Source: Bacteroidales bacterium (GTDB taxonomy: Bacteria > Bacteroidota > Bacteroidia > Bacteroidales > UBA10428). Taken from it: DNA of 11,473 nucleotides. The notes beneath the pieces are model-generated. The model had not been told where the DNA came from and did not search any database. It saw nothing but the letters and a program-made list of their open reading frames with translations. The stretch spans positions 1-11,473 of the forward strand of contig DAOUOU010000079.1 in assembly GCA_030626465.1 (NCBI GenBank). The letters run 5' to 3'. Below are positions 5,472 through 11,473 of the stretch, one piece after another (the stretch's first letter is position 1; the number at the start of each line of letters is the position of its first letter). Position numbers and translations under genes: made by a program.

Positions 5472-6272
5472 CTACTTTTTGTTGTAAAGAAAATCCCCTA
5501 TCCTTCTCATTCTTTCCATCTCTTGTTCATTCATTGGTCCTAACTCCAGCAGAGAAAGGTTCTCTCTCATTTGCTTAATATCTTTTGTTCCGGTAAGGCA
5601 CACATCAACATTTGGGTTCGACAATACATATCGGTAACAATCTGCTGCAGTTGGTGCAATTTCTCCTTCAGGCATTCTTTTCTGTTGCAATAATTGTCCC
5701 CACCTGGTGGCTGTAAATGCAACAACTCCCATTCTGTCCCTTTCTTTTAGATGTGGAAACACATCAGTTTCAGCACCCTTATTCACAGCATTGTATCGAA
5801 CATGAAAAACATCCAGTTTGCCTTCTTCATCAAGTTTTGGAAATAGTTTACGGCTATGCCCTGTTACTCCGACAAACCGGGTTAATCCCTTTTCTTTAAG
5901 CTTTAGTGCTCCAGCCAGCACATTTTTCCCTGGCTTTCTCGAATAATACCCAAGCAACATGACATCAATATGATCAACACCCAGGGCCTTCAGACTTCTC
6001 TGTAAGAAATATCTGTTGATAAATGCATCATGTCCATAACTATGCATAGCTATAATAAGCTTATCGCGCTGACCTTTGCTAACAATATTCCTAATGGCCT
6101 TTTTCATTTCCTTCGATCGTCCACGAATAAAAGAATTCCAGACAAAATAATTGCATCCTCTTTCAAATGCTTCTTCAAAAGCTTCAGCAGAAGCTCTATA
6201 GCTCGAAGCAATCCCTAGCCGGCCGGCTTCCAAACCGGTTTTACCTAATGTTCCTGGGGTACCAAAGTTCAT
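5472..6272 (-). CDS. Aldo/keto reductase-fold protein without the catalytic tetrad
   Basis: This 266-residue protein aligns by eye with aldo/keto reductases along its length: the N-terminal hairpin (TLGKTGLEAGRLGI), the barrel motifs RGCNYF, QRSLKALGVDHIDVMLL, KEKGLTRFVGVTGHS, and a C-terminal cofactor region (LTGTKDIKQMRENL). The family catalytic tetrad Asp-Tyr-Lys-His appears fully replaced. The FDTA aspartate becomes V44, the Tyr five residues on becomes I49, the iaTK lysine becomes H77, and the liH histidine becomes G108. Family members usually run 270-330 residues, so it is slightly short but not obviously broken. It probably still binds NADP(H) or a ligand but should not do standard carbonyl reduction. 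The ATG gives MNFGTPGTLG, a good family start. It is divergent from modA, with 218 bases between them. Confidence 0.8.
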   Translation of the reverse strand: MNFGTPGTLGKTGLEAGRLGIASSYRASAEAFEEAFERGCNYFVWNSFIRGRSKEMKKAIRNIVSKGQRDKLIIAMHSYGHDAFINRYFLQRSLKALGVDHIDVMLLGYYSRKPGKNVLAGALKLKEKGLTRFVGVTGHSRKLFPKLDEEGKLDVFHVRYNAVNKGAETDVFPHLKERDRMGVVAFTATRWGQLLQQKRMPEGEIAPTAADCYRYVLSNPNVDVCLTGTKDIKQMRENLSLLELGPMNEQEMERMRRIGDFLYNKK

Positions 6273-6490
6273 ATATATTGGTTTTTTAAAAATTATGAAA
6301 CGAACATGAACTTAGCATAGCGATCTCATGAACGTAGTGAATAAAATTTTAAACGTATGAAATTAATATTTTAAAAACTGACAGTCCAACTGATTAAATA
6401 TTATTCATCAATATAAGGTAAAAAAAGCAAACATTTACCAGTGTACCATTCAATATCATTCTTCTGACAATAATTAATACCTTAGACATA

Positions 6491-7270
6491 ATGAAAAATA
6501 ACGGTATAACAATTGGATTTGCTTTTTTATGTCTTCTTACGGATTGCAAGGTATCGGACCGAGATGATTCAAAGACAATAACGGTATTTTGCGCTACCGG
6601 TCTGATGGATACTGTTACTGAAGTGGGTGATAGTTTTACCTGCCGAAATGAAGTTGATTTTCGTTTCAATACTGCCTCCAGTGGAGCTCTTGCACGACAG
6701 ATTACCCAAGGCTATGAAACAGATATCTATATATCAGCAAGTGATCAGTGGACTAGCTATGTTGAAAGTCTGGGAATTTTTATCTGTCAAAAACCCCTTT
6801 GTCAAAACAAGCTGGTTCTGATTGCTCCCAGAGGCAGCTCTCTTGAAACCATTGATTTTCAGAAAACAAAAAGTATTGCTGATCTGTTTCAGGGATATTT
6901 ATCGATGGGTGATCCTGCTCATGTTCCGGCTGGTCTGTATGCATTCCAGGCACTAAATACTTTAGGGTGGTATGGTGCATTGGAAAAGAGAGTCTTACCG
7001 GCCAAGGATGTACGGTCAGCATTCCTGCTCGTAGAATTGGGTGAATGTGAGTTAGGCATTGTATATTATTCGGATGCTGTTCGTTCAGAAAAGGTTAAGA
7101 TCCTGGGAACCTTCCCTGAAAACACCCATAATCCTATCATCTTTTATGGCTTGTTAAACAAGAAAGCATCCGGGCAGGCAATTCAATTCTACAATTTTCT
7201 TACCAATGAATCGATGGATGGAATATGGTACAGGAATGGATTGATTCCGGTCATAACTGAAACGCTTTGA
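6491..7270 (+). CDS. modA: ModA-like molybdate/tungstate-binding protein
   Basis: This 259-residue protein is the extracytoplasmic binding component of a molybdate/tungstate ABC importer. Family hallmarks are an early strand followed by FCATGLMDTVTEVGDSF, the oxyanion-binding segment FNTASSGALARQI, then YETDIYISASDQW, and the later GDPAHVPAGLYAFQALNTLGW with a hinge-like ELGIVYYSDA. The N-terminus is a signal peptide of type GFAFLCLLTDC; C19 is the likely lipid-anchored Cys, but Asp at the -1 position is unusual for a lipobox. The ATG at 6491 is the natural start. The stop codon overlaps the modB TTG start. Molybdate versus tungstate preference cannot be told from sequence alone. The upstream 218 bases show no recognisable molybdenum-cofactor riboswitch or ModE gene. 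Confidence 0.9.
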   Translation: MKNNGITIGFAFLCLLTDCKVSDRDDSKTITVFCATGLMDTVTEVGDSFTCRNEVDFRFNTASSGALARQITQGYETDIYISASDQWTSYVESLGIFICQKPLCQNKLVLIAPRGSSLETIDFQKTKSIADLFQGYLSMGDPAHVPAGLYAFQALNTLGWYGALEKRVLPAKDVRSAFLLVELGECELGIVYYSDAVRSEKVKILGTFPENTHNPIIFYGLLNKKASGQAIQFYNFLTNESMDGIWYRNGLIPVITETL

Positions 7271-7980
7271 TAGTTTATAAATTACCCATATTGTTCATTA
7301 ATCTAAGCTCTTCAGAATGGTCTGCTATCCTGCTTTCGCTAAAAGTAGCTATCATTAGTACTGTTGTTTCTTTTCCTTTTGCTCTCCTTATTGGCTGGTG
7401 GCTTGCACGAAGCACCTTCAGAGGCAAACCCCTGGTCGAAGGCTTAATACATCTTCCTCTTGTTATGCCTCCTGTCACAACAGGTTATCTTCTTTTAATT
7501 GTTTTGGGCACAAACGGATTTATTGGAAAATGGCTCTTTCAATGGTTCGGTATCCGAATAGCATTTAATCAGACAGCAGCTATTCTTGCTGCAATGATCG
7601 TCTCGTTTCCTTTGATCACACGCTCTATCAGTACCTCCATTGAGATGGTGGACACCAGGTTAGAATCTGCATCACGAACTTTAGGCATCTCTCCTTTCAT
7701 TACCTTTTTTCGTATCACATTCCCCCTGGCAATACCTGGCATTATCAGCGGAGTTGTATTAGGATTTGCACGCTGCCTCGGAGAATTTGGAGCAACCATT
7801 ACATTTGCCGGAAATATTGAGGGAGAAACACGTACCATTCCCCTGGCAGTATACAACTATATGCAGATTCCGGGTAAGGAAGGAGCTACGCTGCGACTGG
7901 TAATAATTTCAGCCCTGATCTCTCTCGTTGCCATGATCCTTGCCGAATATTTGAACAAAAGAGTGAAACAAAATCGATGA
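7267..7980 (+). CDS. modB: ModB-like molybdate/tungstate ABC permease
   Basis: This 237-residue inner-membrane permease has about five to six hydrophobic helices. The cytoplasmic EAA-type coupling loop that contacts the ATPase reads SASRTLGISPFITFFRITFP followed by LAIPGI. The segments HLPLVMPPVTTGYLLL and CLGEFGATITFAGN are typical for ModB. No early ATG exists in frame: the best start is TTG at 7267, which overlaps the modA stop (TTGA). A second TTG at 7291 is possible. The stop overlaps the modC ATG by four bases (ATGA). Translational coupling along modA-modB-modC is therefore likely. Confidence 0.93.
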   Translation: MIVYKLPILFINLSSSEWSAILLSLKVAIISTVVSFPFALLIGWWLARSTFRGKPLVEGLIHLPLVMPPVTTGYLLLIVLGTNGFIGKWLFQWFGIRIAFNQTAAILAAMIVSFPLITRSISTSIEMVDTRLESASRTLGISPFITFFRITFPLAIPGIISGVVLGFARCLGEFGATITFAGNIEGETRTIPLAVYNYMQIPGKEGATLRLVIISALISLVAMILAEYLNKRVKQNR

Positions 7981-9071
7981 TAATGGCTATTGTAAAAATT
8001 CATGCAGAGTTGACAAGAAATAAGTTTCACTTCCGGAGTGATTGCGAACTTCATTCAAAAGTAACAGGTATATTTGGCCCTTCAGGTTCGGGGAAAACCA
8101 CATTTCTGCACCTCCTTGCCGGATTACAAAAACCCGAAAAAGGGAATATTCAGGTAAATGGTCACACCCTCTTTAACTCAGACAATAAAGTTTTTGTACC
8201 TGCACATAGAAGAAAGGTTGGTTATGTTTTCCAGGAAGGGAGGGTATTTCCTCACATGAATGTTGAACGCAACCTGCAGTATGCCATGAGAAAAATGGAA
8301 GATAGCAAATCATTATTTTATGAAGTAGTTGAACTGCTGGAGTTGAAGCCATTTTTGAACTATATGCCTCATCATCTTTCAGGAGGACAAAATCAACGGG
8401 TTGCCCTTGGCAGAGCATTGCTGAGCAATTCTCAACTATTATTGCTCGACGAACCTTTCACTGCTCTTGATTTTACTTTAAAGAACCAGGTCATTACCTT
8501 TATCAATCGCATCATCAGTCATCTTGATATCCCAATGATTATTGTAAGCCATGACCTGAAAGACCTGTTAATGCTCACACAAAACCTGGTACTTATGAAT
8601 CAGGGCAAAACAGAACCTCCGGAAACCTATCTCGAACTTATTCGGAAGCAAAAACTGCTGGAGCTGAACGGACTGATCAGCAACTATTACAATATTTATG
8701 ATGGAACGATTGCTGAGAGTGATCCTTCGAAAGGACTGGCAATGGTTGAAATGAAAAACAATCCCCAACTCAGGCTCTTTATTGAGAGCGACGATACCAG
8801 TCTTAAAAAAGGTGTACAAATAAAGCTGGCTCTTCGCGGTGCCGATGTTGCACTTTCCTCGCACAGAATTGATGATATATCTATCAGGAACCAGTTGGAA
8901 GGAACCATTGAATCTGTATTTCAACACAAAAACCATATGGTATGCATTGTAAACTGTGGCATACATATTATAACAAGGCTAACTATCGAATCTGCAAAGA
9001 AACTGACACTTTCACCAGGAAAAAAAACCTGGTGTTTATTTAAGTCTCTGGCTATAGAAACTTACAGATAA
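7977..9071 (+). CDS. modC: ModC-like molybdate/tungstate ABC ATPase with C-terminal TOBE domain
   Basis: This 364-residue cytoplasmic ATPase powers the importer. Walker A is GPSGSGKTT at residues 34-42, the Q-loop is in YVFQEGRVFPHM, the signature LSGGQ is at 134-138, Walker B LLLLDEP is at 154-160, and the switch histidine is H192 in IIVSHD. Residues 295-364 look like a molybdate-binding TOBE/Mop domain (ISIRNQLEGTIESV, then TRLTIESAKKLTLSPGKKTWCLFKSLAI), as in full-length ModC. The ATG at 7977 overlaps the modB stop; an in-frame ATG two codons later (7983) is equally possible. A 7-bp inverted repeat at 9013-9034 (CACCAGG...CCTGGTG) lies inside the coding sequence near its end and is probably incidental. 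Confidence 0.95.
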   Translation: MIMAIVKIHAELTRNKFHFRSDCELHSKVTGIFGPSGSGKTTFLHLLAGLQKPEKGNIQVNGHTLFNSDNKVFVPAHRRKVGYVFQEGRVFPHMNVERNLQYAMRKMEDSKSLFYEVVELLELKPFLNYMPHHLSGGQNQRVALGRALLSNSQLLLLDEPFTALDFTLKNQVITFINRIISHLDIPMIIVSHDLKDLLMLTQNLVLMNQGKTEPPETYLELIRKQKLLELNGLISNYYNIYDGTIAESDPSKGLAMVEMKNNPQLRLFIESDDTSLKKGVQIKLALRGADVALSSHRIDDISIRNQLEGTIESVFQHKNHMVCIVNCGIHIITRLTIESAKKLTLSPGKKTWCLFKSLAIETYR

Positions 9072-9170
9072 GATCAGGTTTTAGATCGCAGGAACCGGAT
9101 AAAGTTTAAACGTTTAATATCATCAGATTGCATCTCATATTGATTATATTCGCGTAAAAACCTGAATATT

Positions 9171-9716
9171 ATGGCAATATTGTCTGAAGAAGAAATACGA
9201 AAAGATGCTATTTATGAGGTAGCAAAACAAATGATGATTGCTGCTCGAACAGCACCAAAAGGCCGGGGTGCAGACAATATGGTGATAACATGCGCCGATG
9301 GAGAAATAATAACTGCTATCTCAAAAAGAATGATAGAACTTGCCAGGAAAAATGACTGGCCCTCATTTTTTAATCGCGATGCCGAGAATATTCTTCACTC
9401 ACCTTATATGATTCTGATTGGTACTAAAATTAGTCCGCTAAGACTAAAAGTCTGTGGCATGTGCGGGTATGAAAACTGCGACGAAAAAGACAAACACCCT
9501 GATATACCATGTGTATTCAATAGCGGTGATCTGGGTATTGCCATCGGTTCGGCTGTAAGTGTAGCGATGGATCACAGGGTGGATAACAGGATCATGTACA
9601 CTGTTGGCCAGGCAGTAAAAGAAATGAAATTACTGGATGAGGATGTAAAGATTATATACGGTATCCCATTGAGTGTGAGTGGAAAAAATCCGTTCTTTGA
9701 CAGAAAACATACGTAG
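9171..9716 (+). CDS. DUF2148 ferredoxin-domain protein
   Basis: This 181-residue protein matches the DUF2148 family (ferredoxin-domain-containing proteins of unknown function). The N-terminal helix reads AARTAPKGRGADNM, the family signature, and the Cys cluster is C95-x2-C98-x4-C103-x10-C114 in VCGMCGYENC...IPC, followed by FNSGDLGIAIGSAVSVA. The four cysteines could hold a [4Fe-4S] cluster, which is known only by annotation for this family. It lies 99 bases after modC on the same strand. Molybdenum or tungsten enzymes are often redox enzymes, so a link to the transporter is conceivable, but the gap suggests a separate unit and no enzyme is present here. The start MAILSEEEI is well placed. 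Confidence 0.88.
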   Translation: MAILSEEEIRKDAIYEVAKQMMIAARTAPKGRGADNMVITCADGEIITAISKRMIELARKNDWPSFFNRDAENILHSPYMILIGTKISPLRLKVCGMCGYENCDEKDKHPDIPCVFNSGDLGIAIGSAVSVAMDHRVDNRIMYTVGQAVKEMKLLDEDVKIIYGIPLSVSGKNPFFDRKHT

Positions 9717-9741
9717 TCGTCATCTCAGAAGTATCAGAAAT

Positions 9742-10158
9742 TTAGTTTTTATAAAACAATTGAGTGTAATGAATATCGTTACCGCTAATCTGTATCATGT
9801 AGGTACCCTGGTACAATGTTTTCAAATTAAGACGAATAGTGCCTGTTCCATCGTTATCGCAGTAAGCTAATGATAATCCCATTTCTTTGTTTTCAGTCAG
9901 GGTTACAGGTGTATTGCTTCCGCCTTCATCATAGGTATCGTCATAGATCTGTATAGCGATTTCCCAGGTGTAAATATTCCCGTCTTGCGTAATCACTACA
10001 TCAACATGATCATTCAGGGAAACAGCACCTGAAACTCCCAGATCAACAGCATCATAAAGCGTACTTATGTGGTAGGCAAAAGCATTGTATGCATCAGATC
10101 CACCCTCATGCCATCCGCCGGAATGGTCTTCATCCAAAAACACTTCAAAGCAATCGTC
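9742..10158 (-). pseudogene. Remnant of a secreted CBM9-like protein with a type IX sorting tail
   Basis: The open frame of 138 codons starts straight after an in-frame TGA (10159-10161), with no normal start codon. The first residues, DDCFEVFLDEDHSGG, are internal to a CBM9-like carbohydrate-binding domain; the only near-start is GTG at 10143 inside this motif. The domain continues (DAYNAFAYHIST, ITQDGNIYTWEIAIQ, GLSLAYCDNDG), then jumps directly into IRLNLKTLYQGTYMIQIS and LFYKN. That is the last part of a type IX secretion C-terminal sorting domain, normally about 70-80 residues. The first third of CBM9 is absent at the 5' end, and the end of CBM9 plus the start of the sorting domain are absent internally. 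It is therefore probably a decayed gene. An alternative is a short real protein starting at the GTG. Confidence 0.65.
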
Positions 10159-10190
10159 TCATAGCATATATGTTAAAGTCTGATGTATTG

Positions 10191-10220
10191 CAAATATAAA
10201 CGCATAGATCTCTTAACAAA
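10191..10220 (-). promoter_or_regulatory. Bacteroidota-type promoter ahead of the CBM9 remnant
   Basis: Read on the - strand, TTTG (10220-10217) is followed after 18 bases by TATATTTG (10198-10191), close to the consensus TTTG-N19-21-TAnnTTTG. Transcription would begin near 10184 and run into the remnant. The first ATG downstream (10162-10160) gives only five codons before TGA. This suggests the promoter survived while the 5' coding part was lost, or that the match is chance in AT-rich DNA. Confidence 0.45.
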
Positions 10221-10290
10221 GATAATCTGTTTTGATTTGCAGCTATTTAATCAAGGTAGTTTTTTATGTCTCAGTGATCACCAATTCAGA

Positions 10291-11473
10291 CTACTTCCTC
10301 TTCACAACTATGGTGCCTGCTCCATGGTATGAATGGTATTCTCCGTTGTACATAGCATCGGCGCTTACCGGACCCATCTTGTATGTTCCTGTCGAAACCA
10401 CTCTTACAAGATAATAATAATAATATGTCCGCGATCTTGCATAGCTAAACATATTGATCCTGTCATCACGTATATCAATGTATTGTGGATGGCTTCGTGT
10501 ATTTGGGTAATTCATCCCGGGAGGTAATGTTGTCAGCCTGGGATTTTCAATCTCAAAACAGGCAGGTAAAATATCAGTAATGGCAACATTTTCTACGTAC
10601 TGATTAGTTAAACCCGTAAGTGCTATTTCCACCAGCACAAGATCATTTTGTTTGAATTGATTGCTGCTTACCAGGATACCATTACGATTATAAAAATTCC
10701 TGCGCACCTTTATATATTTGTCTTCCTCAAGATATGAACCGTCACGACTTATGCCTTCACTCTCCCAGAAATAATATAGTTTTCCTGTTCCTTCAGTGGT
10801 CAATTCAACAGTTTTTGATGCAATATCAGCTGCATTGACTTTCAGTTCTTTATTTTCAAAGGCACCTATTACTTTCCCGTTCGCTTTCAACACTCCTTTC
10901 GGATCGGTATCGGCTAAAGATCTCGCAAACTTGCCCATAGCAAGAAATCCAAAAGTTCTCTCCTGTGTGTTCAAATAGCGCTTGTTTTTCAGTATCTCTG
11001 AAATATGCTTTACCATCCTTCCTACCTGTTGATTGTCAGGATCAATCTCAAGCAATACATTTAAAGCAATGGCCTCATCACGTATGTAAGAGTAGAAACT
11101 TCCTCCAAAACTTGTAACTGCCTTTTCCCCTTCAAAAGCTTCCGGTAATACTTCCGAGGCTTTCTGTACGTTACCGGTAAGAGCATATGCTCCTGCAAGA
11201 AGGTATTTGCTGTCGAGGCTCAGTTGCTCGGTACGCGAATGATAGTAGTTGAGCAAAGCAGTAGGCTTTTCGCCGGCGAGTGCCAGCACATAAAGCGAGT
11301 ATGCTACTTCTTTGGGTGCTATTTTTTTGCGCCTGTTACTATTATAATAGTATGTAATGGTTTCTTTTTTCTCCAGCTTCTTTTTCAGATATTTTAATAA
11401 ATACCTTAAAAAAGACTCGTCAACCTCGTATCCCGCTTTCTTAGCCTCAAGTGTAAAATGTGCTGCAAATACC
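10291..11473 (-). CDS. Alpha-2-macroglobulin family protein, C-terminal part (5' end beyond the window)
   Basis: The frame is open from the right edge to the TAG at 10291-10293, giving 393 visible residues; the start lies outside the window. Bacterial alpha-2-macroglobulins are large envelope proteins thought to trap proteases. The upstream part is helical and matches the end of the thioester/complement-like domain (AAHFTLEAKKAGYEVDESFL, APKEVAYSLYVLALAGEKP, KYLLAGAYALTGNVQKA). The C-terminal part is the receptor-binding-like domain (VAITDILPACFEIENPRL, RTYYYYYLVRVVSTGTYKMGP, SADAMYNGEYHSYHGAGTI). The thioester motif itself would lie upstream of what is visible, so whether this member has it is unknown. 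The usual partner penicillin-binding protein 1C is not in view; downstream lies only the CBM9 remnant. Confidence 0.88.
   Translation of the reverse strand, partial: VFAAHFTLEAKKAGYEVDESFLRYLLKYLKKKLEKKETITYYYNSNRRKKIAPKEVAYSLYVLALAGEKPTALLNYYHSRTEQLSLDSKYLLAGAYALTGNVQKASEVLPEAFEGEKAVTSFGGSFYSYIRDEAIALNVLLEIDPDNQQVGRMVKHISEILKNKRYLNTQERTFGFLAMGKFARSLADTDPKGVLKANGKVIGAFENKELKVNAADIASKTVELTTEGTGKLYYFWESEGISRDGSYLEEDKYIKVRRNFYNRNGILVSSNQFKQNDLVLVEIALTGLTNQYVENVAITDILPACFEIENPRLTTLPPGMNYPNTRSHPQYIDIRDDRINMFSYARSRTYYYYYLVRVVSTGTYKMGPVSADAMYNGEYHSYHGAGTIVVKRK

Noticed and set aside
6300..6360. CATGAACTTAG and CATGAACGTAG short direct repeats upstream of modA
   Set aside because: Two seven-base matches (CATGAAC) in AT-rich DNA with no symmetry or promoter position; too weak to call an operator.
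8568..8966. Open frame of 132 codons on the - strand inside modC
   Set aside because: It is the antisense of a clearly conserved ABC ATPase, with no recognisable product.
9013..9034. Inverted repeat CACCAGG-A8-CCTGGTG followed by TTTATTT, terminator-like
   Set aside because: It lies inside modC and encodes the conserved SPGKKTW segment of the TOBE domain, so it is probably a by-product of coding; terminator action there would truncate the gene.

Overview
The window looks like a chromosomal segment of a Bacteroidota bacterium, probably of the Bacteroidales/Marinilabiliales type. The evidence is AT-rich DNA, no strong Shine-Dalgarno sequences before most starts, several TAnnTTTG-type -7 promoter boxes, a C-terminal tail resembling a type IX secretion sorting domain (in a broken gene), and a bacterial alpha-2-macroglobulin. 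I saw no tRNA, rRNA, CRISPR array, transposase, integrase or phage gene.

Layout. Positions 1-1278 hold a GNAT acetyltransferase and a DinB-like metal-binding helical protein, both on +. Positions 1279-2276 hold an intergenic palindrome, then a secreted acidic protein built from five E[DE]WM repeats, then a 20-codon mini-ORF with the same 19-base start leader, closed by a strong intrinsic terminator. Positions 2270-2602 (-) encode a SUI1/eIF1-like protein. Positions 2603-2906 are a gene-free stretch containing what looks like a decayed interspersed repeat. Positions 2907-4181 hold an NTF2/SnoaL-like protein and a glycine/sarcosine-methyltransferase-like SAM enzyme. Positions 4425-5389 are a tight three-gene unit: a cytoplasmic flavodoxin, an overlooked 58-residue two-helix membrane protein with a His-x13-His pair, and an exported superoxide-reductase-fold protein. 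Position 5472-6272 (-) is an aldo/keto-reductase-fold protein in which all four catalytic residues appear to be replaced. Positions 6491-9071 form an overlapping modABC molybdate/tungstate transporter operon. Positions 9171-9716 encode a DUF2148 Cys-rich ferredoxin-like protein. On -, 9742-10158 is the remnant of a CBM9-like, type IX-sorted secreted protein, and 10291 to the right edge is the C-terminal part of an alpha-2-macroglobulin.

The best candidate for an undescribed system is 4425-5389. The order and predicted locations (flavodoxin inside, possible di-haem two-helix protein in the membrane, SOR-fold metalloprotein outside) would allow electrons to pass from the cytoplasm to a periplasmic metal centre. 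That is a hypothesis from motifs and gene order, not a demonstrated function. The second candidate is the E[DE]WM repeat protein with its partner mini-ORF; its repeats include two 87-bp units identical at 80 of 87 bases.

Product names rest on motifs read by eye; no database search was possible.
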